A stretch of 64,000 nt of DNA, taken from positions 124,001 through 188,000 of the forward strand of contig NZ_CADESW010000006.1 in NCBI RefSeq assembly GCF_902830275.1, given 5' to 3'. The stretch is from Burkholderia stagnalis (GTDB lineage Bacteria; Pseudomonadota; Gammaproteobacteria; Burkholderiales; Burkholderiaceae). Positions 34,576 through 43,892 of the stretch are shown here, in pieces. The notes beneath the pieces are model-generated. The model saw only the letters and a list, made by a program, of their open reading frames with translations. It did no database searches and was not told the DNA's origin. A program made the translations under genes and the position numbers. The first letter of the stretch is position 1; each line of letters begins with the position of its first letter.

Positions 34576-36426
34576 CTACAGCAGCGGGCACGGCGTCACC
34601 TGCGTGCCGCGCTCGGCGCACAGCCGCTCGTAGTCGCGCAGGTAATCGCGTTCATCGTCGGTCAGCAGGTCGACGTCGATCAGATCCCAGTCGTAGCCGA
34701 CCGTGACGATGTTCTCGAACCGCATCGTGTCCGGCGCGTCGTCGCCCGCGTGGATGATCACGATGTTCTCGATCCGCACGCCGCCCTTGCCCGGCACGTA
34801 GATGCCCGGCTCGACCGAGATCACCGCATTCGGCACCAGGCCGTACGTCGAGCCCGGCGCGAACCGCACCCCGCCCTCGTGCACGTGAATCCCGACGCCG
34901 TGCCCGGTGCCGTGGCCGAAGTCGTAGCCATGATCGCGGCACACCTGCCGCACGGCCGCATCGACGTCGCCGCCCGTCGCGTCTTTCGGGAACGGCGTGA
35001 CGAGCCCCTTGATGCACGCCTTCAGCGCGACCGTGTAGATCTCCCGCTGCCACGGCTGCGCGACCGTCTCCGGGCGGGTCCGGCGCAGCACGACGCGCGT
35101 GCAGTCCGTCGCGAAACCGCCTTCGTAATAGGCGCCGCTGTCGAGCAGCACGAGTTCGCCTTCCGTCAGCTCGACGTCGGCGCTCGCCGCCGTGTAATGT
35201 GCGGACGCGCTGTTCGCGCCGTTCGCCGCGATCGACGGGAACGTCAGCGCGACCGCCGAGCGCGCGCCATACGCGTCGTTGATCGCGCGGGACAGGTCGT
35301 ATTCGGAGTGCCGCTGCCCCGGCTCGCCCGCCTTCGCCCAGCGCATCGTCTCGGCGATCGCCGCGGAGCTGCGCACGAACGCGGCGCGGAACTGGTCGAG
35401 CACTTCCGGCGTCTTCGCGGCCCGCATCGCCTCGACCGGATTGAAATCGGCGTGCGCCGCCTGCGGCCACACGCGGCGCACCGTGTCGGCGAGCGCGCAG
35501 TTGACCGACTCGAAGCCGTAGCACAGGTGCTCGACCGCGAACGGCGCGAGGAAGCGTTCGAGCTCGGCGAAGTCGCGCCGGATCACCCGCAGCGCCGGAT
35601 ACGATTCGAGCGCGACCGGGCAGCGGTCGCAGCCTTCCGGCAGGAACAGCGCGACCTGCTCGCCCACCACGAACAGGAAGCCGAGATGCGACGACGCGTT
35701 CGGGATGTGATAGCCGCGGCTGTTCAGCAGATAGCTGAGATCGTCCGATGCGCAGGTGACGAACGCGGTCTTGCCGTGCGCCGCGCCGGTGTGCGCGGCG
35801 AGCCGCTGGTTCAGCGTCGCGATGTTCCGCGCGACGCTCACGCCGGTGATCGATTCCGGCAGCTCGAAGATCGGCCGCTCGACGACCCAGCCCGGCAGCG
35901 CGATCGCCCGGTCGATTTCGCGGCCGACGAGGCTCGTCCACTCGAGCGGCGCCGCCTGCGTGCTCGCGAGCAGCCGGTCGCGCTGCGCGACGCTGATCCG
36001 CAGCCCGTCGTAGCCGATCCGCTCGAGCCGGCCCGCACGGGCGACCAGCCAGTCGGCCATCGACGTCCAGATCGACGCGTTCAGCCCGAGCTTCTCGACG
36101 TGCACGCGCGCCGGATCGCACTGCCGGTCCGCCTGCAGGTGATAGCGCCCGTCGACGAACAGCACGAACTGCGGCACGCCAAGCGCCTGCGCGGCCGCCG
36201 CGGCGAGGAAGATGCCGCAGCCCGCCGAGCCGTCGAAGCCCGACAGCGCGTAGCGCGGGTTGTTGCGGCTCGGCAGGTACTCGGTGATGTATTCGTCCTG
36301 CGACGTGACGACCACGGCGTCGAGCTGCACGGCGTCGAGCAGGCGCGACAGCCCTGCCTGTGTCTCGTCAACGGATGCATCGTACGGAGGAAGGCCGGAG
36401 AAACTGTATTTCAGTCGATCGATCAT
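34576..36426 (-). CDS. Aminopeptidase P family metallopeptidase (M24B)
   Basis: 616 aa, the long eukaryote-like form with three domains: two creatinase-N-type domains (about 1-310) and the pita-bread catalytic domain. Metal and active-site residues are visible in LLDSGAYYEGGFATDCTR, HGTGHGVGIHVHEGG, SVEPGIY and GVRIENIV. Removes N-terminal residues preceding proline in the cytoplasm. Divergent from an XRE-cupin regulator across a 368-bp spacer with AT-rich palindromic repeats, which suggests that regulator controls it. Often annotated Xaa-Pro aminopeptidase. Confidence 0.92.
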   Translation of the reverse strand: MIDRLKYSFSGLPPYDASVDETQAGLSRLLDAVQLDAVVVTSQDEYITEYLPSRNNPRYALSGFDGSAGCGIFLAAAAAQALGVPQFVLFVDGRYHLQADRQCDPARVHVEKLGLNASIWTSMADWLVARAGRLERIGYDGLRISVAQRDRLLASTQAAPLEWTSLVGREIDRAIALPGWVVERPIFELPESITGVSVARNIATLNQRLAAHTGAAHGKTAFVTCASDDLSYLLNSRGYHIPNASSHLGFLFVVGEQVALFLPEGCDRCPVALESYPALRVIRRDFAELERFLAPFAVEHLCYGFESVNCALADTVRRVWPQAAHADFNPVEAMRAAKTPEVLDQFRAAFVRSSAAIAETMRWAKAGEPGQRHSEYDLSRAINDAYGARSAVALTFPSIAANGANSASAHYTAASADVELTEGELVLLDSGAYYEGGFATDCTRVVLRRTRPETVAQPWQREIYTVALKACIKGLVTPFPKDATGGDVDAAVRQVCRDHGYDFGHGTGHGVGIHVHEGGVRFAPGSTYGLVPNAVISVEPGIYVPGKGGVRIENIVIIHAGDDAPDTMRFENIVTVGYDWDLIDVDLLTDDERDYLRDYERLCAERGTQVTPCPLL

Positions 36427-36533
36427 CGGATGCCCACATTGTTCATTGTTGTCTGGGCGCGCGCGGATGCGCCGGGATGCGCGTGTATCCAGCGTGCCTG
36501 CCCATGCGGCAGAGCGAGGAAAATTATGGTGCC

Positions 36534-36617
36534 ACTAAAATTTTTGCGCCGCGCGAGAAAATCTAGAGCAGGTCGGAATCGAGGTCAAGCCAAAATTTTA
36601 GCGGGACTAAAATTTTC
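36534..36617. promoter_or_regulatory. Three TAAAATTTT operator-like repeats
   Basis: ACTAAAATTTTT (36534-36545), CAAAATTTTAGC (36591-36602, inverted) and ACTAAAATTTTC (36606-36617) share the core (A/G)CTAAAATTTT in the divergent spacer between the peptidase and the XRE-cupin gene. They stand out sharply from the GC-rich background. Probable binding sites of the adjacent regulator. Confidence 0.55.
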
Positions 36618-36794
36618 AGCGCAGGCGCCGTGCGCGGGCACCGCGCGCGGACGCGCCCGAACGAGGCTGCGCGGTACAATGCGCCGGCATCATCGTCCGA
36701 GCAGTCGCGCTTCGTGCGATTCACGGAAGGAAACGGCCCGGCGACCGCACCGCGTCCACCGTTGGCCTTCCACTCGTTGCCACGAAGGAGATTC

Positions 36795-37592
36795 ATGGAT
36801 TCATGCATCATGCATATCGGCCAGCGTATCCGGCGCCTGCGCCGGGAATCGAGGAAGACGCTGCTGGAAGTCGCCGCCGAAGCCAATCTGTCGATCGGGT
36901 TCCTGTCCCAGGTCGAGCGCAATCTCACCGGCATCTCCATTTCGTCGCTCGTCAACGTCGCCAATGCGCTGAACGTGCCGCTCGGCGAGCTGATCGAGCA
37001 GCCGCGCCAGGCGCAGCCCGATTCGCACCAGGGCAGCCGGGAGTCGTATGCGCTCGACCGGACGCAGCAGCACTACGAGCGGCTCTCCACCACCTTCGAC
37101 GGCAGCCTCATCAACGCCGTCAAGGTGCGGATGATGGAAGGCTACCGCTCGGAATGGGTCGCGCACGGCGGCGACGAATTCGTCTACGTGCTGGCCGGGC
37201 AGGTCTGCTACACCGTCGGCAAGAAGGACTACCCGCTGTCGCCCGGCGATTCGATTCACTTCGACGCGCGCAAGCGGCACCGCGTCGCGAACGTGGGCGA
37301 CGGGCCCGCGGAACTGATCGTGGTCGGCACGCTGCCGCTGTTCGACGACAGCCGCTCCGAGTTCGCCTCCGCATCGGTCGAGATCATGCCGCCCGGCAGC
37401 GACACGGCGCTGCGCGCCGGCGAGCCGCGCGTGAGCCGCCGCCTCGCGGCAGCGCAGCCCGTGCGCAATGCGGACCCGGCGCCGCCCACCGCGCGCAAGG
37501 CCAGGAACAAGGCCGTGGACAAGGCCGCATCCGGCAAGCGGCCGGTGGCCGCCGCCGCGGCCAGCAAGCGCGCCACCCGCGCGAAGCAATGA
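36795..37592 (+). CDS. XRE-family regulator with cupin sensor domain
   Basis: 265 aa. N-terminal helix-turn-helix (about residues 8-65: GQRIRRLRRESRKTLLEVAAEANLS, then FLSQVERNLTGISISSLVNVANAL). A C-terminal cupin domain (about 110-185: GDEFVYVLAGQVCYTVGKKDYPLSPGDSIHFDARKRHRVAN) probably binds a small metabolite. The last 60 residues are a basic Ala/Lys/Arg-rich tail, unusual for the family and possibly DNA-binding. AAGGAG lies 4 nt before the ATG at 36795; an ATG at 36810 is the alternative. Divergent from aminopeptidase P. Confidence 0.88.
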   Translation: MDSCIMHIGQRIRRLRRESRKTLLEVAAEANLSIGFLSQVERNLTGISISSLVNVANALNVPLGELIEQPRQAQPDSHQGSRESYALDRTQQHYERLSTTFDGSLINAVKVRMMEGYRSEWVAHGGDEFVYVLAGQVCYTVGKKDYPLSPGDSIHFDARKRHRVANVGDGPAELIVVGTLPLFDDSRSEFASASVEIMPPGSDTALRAGEPRVSRRLAAAQPVRNADPAPPTARKARNKAVDKAASGKRPVAAAAASKRATRAKQ

Positions 37593-37613
37593 GCCGCGCG
37601 GGCCGGCGCGGCG

Positions 37614-38855
37614 TCACTCGTCGACGTTGACCGCCTGCGCCACGGCCCGCACCCGTTCGCGATGCACGGCGTCGCGAATCTTGCCCGGATCGCCCGGGAA
37701 CCCGCTCGCGATCGCCCCGGCATCCACCGCGCGTGCGGCCATCAATGCCACTCTCAAACGCTCCGCCTGCGGATACGGCTGCGCCTCCAGCCCGAGCCGG
37801 CCGCGCGCATCGGCTTCGCACGCCTGCACCATCTCCGCGAAGCGCGCGGGCTTGCGCAGCGCGTCGGCGCGCTCGAACAGCCGCACCAGCGCCGCCGCGC
37901 CCATCTCCATCACGCGATGCAGGTTGCCGTGCTCGCGCGCGACGACGAGCGCGAGGTCGCGGCATTCGTTCGGCACCCGCAGCCGCTCGCACAGCGGCTT
38001 CAGCAGCTCGACGCTGCGCCCTTCGTGGCCGATGTGGCGCGGCAGGACATCCTCGGGCGTCGTCGCCTTGCCGAGATCGTGCGTGAGCGCCGCGAAGCGC
38101 ACCGCGAGCGAATAGCCCTGCTTCGCCGCATGGTCGACCACCATCATCACGTGCACGCCGGTGTCGACTTCCGGGTGGTAGTCCGCGCGCTGCGGCACGC
38201 CCCACAGCGCATCGACCTCGGGCAGGATCCGCGCGAGCGCGCCGCACTCGCGCAGCACCGAGAACATCCGCGACGGCCGACGCTCCATCAGCCCGCGCGC
38301 AACCTCCTGCCACACGCGCTCGGCGACGAGCGCGTCGGCCTCGCCCGCATCGACCATCCGCCGCATCAGCGCGAGCGTGTCGCCCGCGATCGTGAAATCG
38401 GCGAAGCGCGCGGCAAAGCGCGCGATGCGCAGGATCCGCACCGGATCCTCGACGAACGCGTCGCCCACATGCCGGAACACGCGCGCGCGCAGGTCGGCCT
38501 GCCCGTCGAACGGATCGACCACGGGCCCGACCAGCGAGCCGTCCGGGCTCACCTCGCGCGCCATCGCGTTGATCGTCAGGTCGCGCCGCGCGAGATCGTC
38601 CTCGAGCGTCACGTCCGGCGCGAAGTAGAACTGGAAGCCGTGATAGCCGGCCGCCGTCTTGCGCTCGGTGCGCGCGAGCGCGTATTCCTCGTGCGTCTGC
38701 GGATGCAGGAACACCGGGAAATCCTTGCCGACCGGCTTGAACCCCTGCGCGACCATCTGCTCGGGCGTCGCGCCGACCACGACGTAGTCGCGGTCCTGCA
38801 CCGGCGCGCCGAGCAGCGCGTCGCGAATCGCACCGCCTACTGCGTAGACCTTCAT
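37614..38855 (-). CDS. cca: Multifunctional CCA tRNA nucleotidyltransferase
   Basis: 413 aa; adds or repairs the 3' CCA of tRNAs. N-terminal nucleotidyltransferase with VGGAIRD (residues 6-12) and the metal-binding DRD (21-23), then RRDLTINAMA, and EDPVRILRIARFAAR in the neck. The C-terminal HD domain (ALTHDLGKATTPED, then HIGHEGRS) gives phosphatase/phosphodiesterase activity, so this is the long multifunctional gamma/beta-proteobacterial form. Its ATG overlaps the GST stop (ATGA), so it is coupled to that gene. Confidence 0.94.
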   Translation of the reverse strand: MKVYAVGGAIRDALLGAPVQDRDYVVVGATPEQMVAQGFKPVGKDFPVFLHPQTHEEYALARTERKTAAGYHGFQFYFAPDVTLEDDLARRDLTINAMAREVSPDGSLVGPVVDPFDGQADLRARVFRHVGDAFVEDPVRILRIARFAARFADFTIAGDTLALMRRMVDAGEADALVAERVWQEVARGLMERRPSRMFSVLRECGALARILPEVDALWGVPQRADYHPEVDTGVHVMMVVDHAAKQGYSLAVRFAALTHDLGKATTPEDVLPRHIGHEGRSVELLKPLCERLRVPNECRDLALVVAREHGNLHRVMEMGAAALVRLFERADALRKPARFAEMVQACEADARGRLGLEAQPYPQAERLRVALMAARAVDAGAIASGFPGDPGKIRDAVHRERVRAVAQAVNVDE

Positions 38856-39499
38856 GGCAACGACTCGTATTTGGCGATCACGTGCGTCTCGCGGCGCGCA
38901 TCGTCGATCCATTGCTGCACCGCCGGCAACGCGGTCACGCGCTCGACGTAGCCGGACGCTTCCGGCGACAGGCCCGGCGCATACGTGTTGAAGCGCATCA
39001 CGACCGGCGCGTACATCGCATCGGCGATGCCGAATTCGCCGAACAGGAACGGCCCGCCGGACGCCTCGAGGCATTCGCTCCAGATCGCGTCGATGCGCGC
39101 GACGTCGGCGAGCGATTCGGGCGTCGCGCCGCGGCCCGGCAGCGACGCGCGCACGTGCATCCCCATCTGCGTGCGCAGCGCCGCGAAGCCCGAATGCATC
39201 TCGGCGCTGATGCAGCGCGCACGCGCGCGCTCGAGCGCGTCGGCCGGCCACATCGGATGCTGCGGATAGCGCTCGGCGAGCGTCTCGGCGATCGCGAGCG
39301 AATCCCAGATCGCGAAGCCGTGATCGTCGACGAGGCACGGCACCTTGCCGGTCGGCGAGTGCTCGAGGATGCGCGCGGTCGTGTCGTCGCGATCCAGCTC
39401 GACGACGATTTCGTCGAACGGAATGCCGAAGTGCCTGAGCAGCACCCACGGCCGCATCGACCACGACGAGTAGTTCTTGTCTCCAATGACGAGTTTCAT
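38852..39499 (-). CDS. Glutathione S-transferase family protein
   Basis: 215 aa. N-terminal thioredoxin-like domain with KNYSSWSMRPWVLLRHFGIPFDE (catalytic Ser/Tyr region at about 10-14) and the glutathione-binding GKVPCLVDD and IWDSLAIAETLAE; C-terminal helical domain with PFLFGEFGIADAMYAPVV. Substrate unknown. Sits between the NDUFA9-like gene (31 bp upstream) and cca (4-bp overlap), a conserved-looking leftward operon. Confidence 0.9.
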   Translation of the reverse strand: MKLVIGDKNYSSWSMRPWVLLRHFGIPFDEIVVELDRDDTTARILEHSPTGKVPCLVDDHGFAIWDSLAIAETLAERYPQHPMWPADALERARARCISAEMHSGFAALRTQMGMHVRASLPGRGATPESLADVARIDAIWSECLEASGGPFLFGEFGIADAMYAPVVMRFNTYAPGLSPEASGYVERVTALPAVQQWIDDARRETHVIAKYESLP

Positions 39500-39530
39500 G
39501 ACTGAGTTCCCGGAAAACGCAGGGTGAAGG

Positions 39531-40490
39531 TTAGCGGCGCGAGCGGAACCAGTCGAAGCGCGAACGCTCCGCCGCGTCGCCGAGATAAACCGGCGCAATG
39601 CTTTCGAGGCTCGCCGGCTCGATGCCGAGCTCCGGTGCGAGCGGGCCGGACAGCACGTTCGGCACCGACATCGACGCGAGATTGTCGCGGGTGATCACCG
39701 GCTCGCCCGGCAGGCATTCGAAGAACGTCGCCTGCAAGCGCGCGAGCGCGTCGGGCAGCCGCACGATCCGCGCCTGCCGGCCGACCAGCGTGCCGCAGTA
39801 GCGCACCAGCGCCTCGAGCGTATAGACCGTCGGGCCGCCGAGTTCGTAGGTCTTGCCGTGCGCGGCCGCGAGGTCGAGCGTGTTGACGAACGCGCGCACG
39901 ACGTCGCCGACGAACACCGGCTGGAACTGCGCGTCGGGCATCGCGAGCGGCAGCACCGGCAGCGTGCGCTGCAGGCGCGCGAAGGTGTTGAGGAACGCGT
40001 CGCCGGGCCCGAACACGACCGACGGACGGAAGATCGTCAGCGCGAGCGAATCGGTGGCCGCGATCGCATGCAGCGCCGCTTCGCCGTCGCCCTTCGAGCG
40101 CTGGTACATGCTCGGGCCGTTCGAATCCGCGCCGAGCGCGCTCATGTGCAGCAGGCGCCGCACGCCGGTCTCGACGCACGCGCTCGCGAACGCGGCCGGC
40201 AGCGCGACGTGCGCGCGCTCGAAGCCGGGGCCGTACGGCGTGCCGTGGCCGCCATGCAGCACGCCGACGAGGTTCACGGCCGCGTGCGCGCCCGCGACGA
40301 AGCGGGCGAGGCTGCGTTCGTCGAACGCGTCGAGCTCGACGATCTCGACCGGCAGCATCATCAGATGGCGCGCATGGTCGCGGCGGCGGGTGCCGATCCG
40401 CACCTGCCTGCCCGCTTCGATCAGCGCGTTCACGAGCCGGCTGCCGATGAAGCCGGTGCCGCCCAGCAGCGCAACGGTCTGGCGATCCAT
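39531..40490 (-). CDS. NDUFA9-like NAD(P)-binding protein (extended SDR)
   Basis: 319 aa. Rossmann GGTGFIGSRL at residues 10-19, VNLVGVLHG, and the atypical-SDR region LLHMSALGADSNGPSMYQRSKGDGE, matching the complex I NDUFA9 subunit family. Bacterial members are not proven complex I subunits; some bind NADPH and relate to membrane lipid or quinone functions. First of the NDUFA9/GST/cca group; slt lies 93 bp upstream on the same strand. Confidence 0.88.
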   Translation of the reverse strand: MDRQTVALLGGTGFIGSRLVNALIEAGRQVRIGTRRRDHARHLMMLPVEIVELDAFDERSLARFVAGAHAAVNLVGVLHGGHGTPYGPGFERAHVALPAAFASACVETGVRRLLHMSALGADSNGPSMYQRSKGDGEAALHAIAATDSLALTIFRPSVVFGPGDAFLNTFARLQRTLPVLPLAMPDAQFQPVFVGDVVRAFVNTLDLAAAHGKTYELGGPTVYTLEALVRYCGTLVGRQARIVRLPDALARLQATFFECLPGEPVITRDNLASMSVPNVLSGPLAPELGIEPASLESIAPVYLGDAAERSRFDWFRSRR

Positions 40491-40583
40491 GTTCGAGTCT
40501 CCACCGGGCCCGTGCCCGCGAATGACGGGCCCTAAAGCACACTGCCGCGTCGTGCGCGGCAGTGTGCGGGTTGCGGTTGCGGA

Positions 40584-42536
40584 TCAGGGCGAGATCGTCC
40601 CTAGCCGCTTCTTCAGCGACTGCGGCTTCCCTTCGAACAGCGCCGCGTAATAGACCGTGTTCGACAGCACGTTCTTCACGTAGTCGCGCGTCTCGTTGAA
40701 CGGAATCGTCTCCGCGAAGATCGCGCCCTCGACCGGCTGGGTCAGCACCTGGCGCCACTGGCGCGGCCGGCCCGGCCCCGCGTTGTAGCCCGCGGTGGCG
40801 AGCACCGGCGAGCTGTCGAAGTTGTTGTAGATGTCCGCCAGGTACCAGGTGCCGAGCTGGATGTTGGTGTCGATGTCGTGCATCTGCGCGCGCGAGATCG
40901 GGCCGAGGCCGAGCTTCTTCGCGACGAGCTGCGCGGTGGCCGGCATCAGCTGCATCAGGCCGCCCGCGCCCACCGACGAACGCGCGCTGGTGATGAAGCG
41001 CGATTCCTGGCGGATCAGCCCGTACGCCCATTCGATGTCGAGGCCGGTCGACTGCGCGTAGCGCTCGACGATGTCGCGATACGGCGACGGGTAGCGCAGC
41101 GTGAAGTCGTGCTCGGCCTTCGTGCGGTCGGCGGTGTTCACCGTGCGGTCGAGCAGCTCGACGCGCTTGCCGTATTCGGCGGCCGCGAGCAGCTGGCGGT
41201 CGGTCATCCCGCGCAGCGGCCAGTTCCATTCGCGGTTGCCTTCGAGGCGCAGGTTCAGCGCGTAAAAGCGCTGCGCGAGCGCGAAGCCCGGCACCTTGGC
41301 CATCTCGCCGATTTCCGCGTCGCTCACCGTGGTGCGCGGCGGGATCTTCGTGCGCTGGCCGAGTTCCTCGCCGGCGAGCTGCCCGTAGAAGTTGAACTGC
41401 CCGGCGATCTGCTCGAATTCCTGGTTCGCCTGCAGCGTGTCGCCGCTCTGCTTGAGCGCGCGCGCATGCCAGTAGACCCACGCCGGATCGTCGCGCAGCG
41501 ACGGCGGCATCTGCTCGATCGACCAGCGCACCATCGGCCAGTTGCCGACCAGCAGCGCGCTGCGCGTGCGCCATTCGTACGCGGAGTTCGACAGCGGCGC
41601 GTTCGCCGATTTCGCATACCAGACCGACGCGAGCGCCGAGCGCTTCAGCGCGCCCTGGTAGCCGATCGCGCCCCACGCGATCGCCTGTTCCGGCTTCGTC
41701 AGCGACGGCGCGAGCGACGTGAGCATGCCGGCCGCCTGGTCCGGATCGTTGCGCGCCATGCGGCCGATCGCGATCAGCGCGAGCTGGTGCGACGCCGCGT
41801 CGGCGCCGACGCCGCGCGCGAGGAACAGCGGCGGCGCGCTCGTCGCCTGGTCGAACCCGACCGGGCGCGCGCCGAGCGCATCGACGATCTTGCCGCCAAG
41901 CGTCGTGTAGTTCTGCTCGAATGCGAGACGCACCTGCTGCCACACGTCGTCGCTCGTAAACTGCTGGTTGACGGCGAGCGCGGTGATCAGGTCGACGCAT
42001 GCGTCGCCGTAGTTCTTCGGCTCGACGAGCAGCGCGCGCGCCGCATCGGCGACGTTCTCGCCGCGCGCCGCGCGCGACGCGAGCGCGTAGCACTTCACCT
42101 GCGTGTCGTCGTCGAGCACGAAGCGCTTGTACTGCTCGTCGAACTTGCGCCAGTCGTGGCGCGCGCCGAGCACGAGCAGGTAATCGTTGCGCATGCGGTC
42201 GGCGATCGCCTGGCCGTCGTAGCGCTGCAGGAACGACAGCACGGGCGCGTCCGGCGCATCGACGCGCGCGCGGCCCGTCGCATCGAACAGCTGCGGCTTG
42301 ATCTGGAAATAGTCGAGGTAGGACGGCACCGGATAATTCGGGATCATCGCGGCGAGCTGCGCGGCCTTCGCGGCGTCGTTGCGGCGCGCGGCCTCGCGCA
42401 GCTGCACGAAGGTCTGGTCGTCCCCGGAGAGCAAGTCGTCGGACGGTGCGGCGCAGGCTGCCGTGCCCGCGACGAGCGCGGCGGCCGAAAGCGTCAGCGC
42501 GACCGCGCGATATACTCGAAAAAGGCTGTTCGACAT
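40584..42536 (-). CDS. slt: Soluble lytic murein transglycosylase Slt
   Basis: 650 aa periplasmic enzyme that cleaves peptidoglycan with 1,6-anhydro formation. Signal sequence of about 28 residues (VAGTAACAAP, a possible lipobox), a long superhelical U-domain (about 50-440) and the C-terminal SLT domain with catalytic Glu511 in RQESRF, then SSVGAGGLMQLMPATAQ and ATAGYNAGPGR. The ATG at 42536 is only 20 bp from the divergent cycloligase gene. Its likely extended -10 (TGCTATGCT, reading leftward, 42566-42574) lies inside that gene. Confidence 0.92.
   Translation of the reverse strand: MSNSLFRVYRAVALTLSAAALVAGTAACAAPSDDLLSGDDQTFVQLREAARRNDAAKAAQLAAMIPNYPVPSYLDYFQIKPQLFDATGRARVDAPDAPVLSFLQRYDGQAIADRMRNDYLLVLGARHDWRKFDEQYKRFVLDDDTQVKCYALASRAARGENVADAARALLVEPKNYGDACVDLITALAVNQQFTSDDVWQQVRLAFEQNYTTLGGKIVDALGARPVGFDQATSAPPLFLARGVGADAASHQLALIAIGRMARNDPDQAAGMLTSLAPSLTKPEQAIAWGAIGYQGALKRSALASVWYAKSANAPLSNSAYEWRTRSALLVGNWPMVRWSIEQMPPSLRDDPAWVYWHARALKQSGDTLQANQEFEQIAGQFNFYGQLAGEELGQRTKIPPRTTVSDAEIGEMAKVPGFALAQRFYALNLRLEGNREWNWPLRGMTDRQLLAAAEYGKRVELLDRTVNTADRTKAEHDFTLRYPSPYRDIVERYAQSTGLDIEWAYGLIRQESRFITSARSSVGAGGLMQLMPATAQLVAKKLGLGPISRAQMHDIDTNIQLGTWYLADIYNNFDSSPVLATAGYNAGPGRPRQWRQVLTQPVEGAIFAETIPFNETRDYVKNVLSNTVYYAALFEGKPQSLKKRLGTISP
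42511..42516 (+). promoter_or_regulatory. -10 element of the cycloligase gene inside slt
   Basis: TATACT (five of six) about 40 bp upstream of the chosen GTG start, lying within the slt signal-peptide codons. The -35 region is weak. Confidence 0.4.
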
Positions 42537-42556
42537 CGTTTTGAATGGAGCACGGA

Positions 42557-43153
42557 GTGAGCGAAAGCATAGCACGCAACCATTTGGCCGAACGGAAGCT
42601 GGCGCTGCGCAAGGCGCTGTCCCTGGCCCGTCGCGACGCCGGGTCGCAGCCCGCCGCGAACGATGCGCTCGACGCGCGATTGCGTGCGCTGCTCGAGCGG
42701 CTCGCGCCGCGCACGGTCGGGTTCTACTGGCCGCTGCCGGGCGAGTTCGACGCACGCGCGGCGGTGCTCGCATGGCGCGACGCGCAGGCCGGCCGGCAGG
42801 CCGCGCTGCCGGTGATCCGGGAACAGCGCGCGCCGCTCGAATTCCATGCGTGGGACACTGAAACGCCGATGCGCGAAGGGCATCACCGGATTCCGGAGCC
42901 CGCGTCGGGCGTGGTCGTGGTGCCGGACCTGCTGCTGATTCCGTGCGTGGGGTTCGATACGTGGCTGTACCGGCTCGGGTATGGCGGCGGCTATTACGAC
43001 CGCACGCTCGCCGCGTGGCCGGGCGACGCGCTGCCGGTGACGGTCGGCATCGCCTACGAGGCATGCCGGGTCGATGCGCTGCCCGCCGAAGACCACGATC
43101 TCGCGATGCGCTGGGTCGTGACCGACGAGGAAACCTACGTGGCCGACGCGTGA
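42557..43153 (+). CDS. 5-formyltetrahydrofolate cyclo-ligase
   Basis: 198 aa; converts 5-formyl-THF to 5,10-methenyl-THF with ATP. Motifs are the N-terminal ALRKALSLARRD, then VVVVPDLLLIPCVGFD and the substrate-binding RLGYGGGYYDRTL, followed by VGIAYEACRVDALP.EDHD. I prefer the GTG at 42557, with GGAG 6 nt upstream; an ATG at 42545 lacks an SD site. In enterobacteria this gene (ygfA) follows the 6S RNA gene; here slt occupies that position and I see no 6S RNA. Confidence 0.9.
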   Translation: MSESIARNHLAERKLALRKALSLARRDAGSQPAANDALDARLRALLERLAPRTVGFYWPLPGEFDARAAVLAWRDAQAGRQAALPVIREQRAPLEFHAWDTETPMREGHHRIPEPASGVVVVPDLLLIPCVGFDTWLYRLGYGGGYYDRTLAAWPGDALPVTVGIAYEACRVDALPAEDHDLAMRWVVTDEETYVADA

Positions 43154-43271
43154 GCACGGAAAGCCCGTCGAAAGCCGGCCTCGCCGTCCGGCGCGTGTGC
43201 CGTCGCGTCAAACTGCCGTCGCAATCGGCGGCCTGCACGCCCGCCGTCGCCGGCGGCCGCCGCGCGGCCGC

Positions 43272-43784
43272 CTACAGCGACGCCGCCGCCCGCGCGGCGG
43301 TGTCGTACAGGCCGGACGCGTGGCGCAGCAGCTGCGCCGCGTTGCCGATCTGTTCGTTGGTGAGGCCACTGTCCTTGAGCGTCTCGATCAGGCAGTGTTC
43401 GCGCACCTCGCGATACTTCAGGCACAGCTCGCGCCCGGTGTCCGTCGCGAAGAAGAACACTTCCTTGCCGCTTTTCTCGCTCTTGACGTAGCCTCGGGCG
43501 ATCAGTTTTTTCAGCGCGTAGGTCGCGACGTGCGTATCCTCGATGTTGAGCACGAAGCAGATGTCGGCGAGCTTCTTCTTGCGTTCGCGATGGCTGACGT
43601 GATGCAGCAGCGACACCTCGACCGCCGTCATGTCCTTCGCGCCGGCGGCCGACATGCACCGCACCATCCAGCGGTTGAATGCGTTGCCCGCCATGATGAG
43701 CCCGTATTCGAGCTCGGACAGCTCCGCGCTCGAATCGGAAACCAGGTGTTCGGAAGAAACGAACTGGGGCGGTTGACGCTTCAT
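43272..43784 (-). CDS. MarR-type winged-helix regulator
   Basis: 170 aa. Helical N-terminus with ELEYGLIMAGNAFNRWMVRCMSAAG, then a winged helix (about 55-125: TAVEVSLLHHVSHRERKKKLADICFVLNIEDTHVATYALKKLIARGYVKSEKSGKEVFF), a MarR-like fold. Divergent from pxpBCA with a 149-bp spacer, so control of that operon is plausible. Family members of this type are often annotated only as winged-helix DNA-binding proteins. Ligand unknown. Confidence 0.82.
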   Translation of the reverse strand: MKRQPPQFVSSEHLVSDSSAELSELEYGLIMAGNAFNRWMVRCMSAAGAKDMTAVEVSLLHHVSHRERKKKLADICFVLNIEDTHVATYALKKLIARGYVKSEKSGKEVFFFATDTGRELCLKYREVREHCLIETLKDSGLTNEQIGNAAQLLRHASGLYDTAARAAASL

Positions 43785-43871
43785 GAGGCACTCGGCGCGG
43801 GCAGGAGGTCAGGGTGTGCCGAGTGTACGACACCTGCCTGCGGGCACCAGCTAGGCAAAAACGCTTACTGG

Positions 43872-43892
43872 CAAGTTATCGATATCTTCTTG
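43872..43892. promoter_or_regulatory. Candidate operator between the MarR gene and pxpB
   Basis: CAAG-N13-CTTG (43872-43892) enclosing the palindrome TATCGATA (43877-43884), in an AT-richer patch about 45 bp upstream of pxpB. Possible MarR-family binding site. Confidence 0.3.

Noticed and set aside
42541..42560. 6S RNA expected beside the 5-formyl-THF cycloligase gene
   Set aside because: slt starts 20 bp away on the other strand, leaving no room for the RNA gene.
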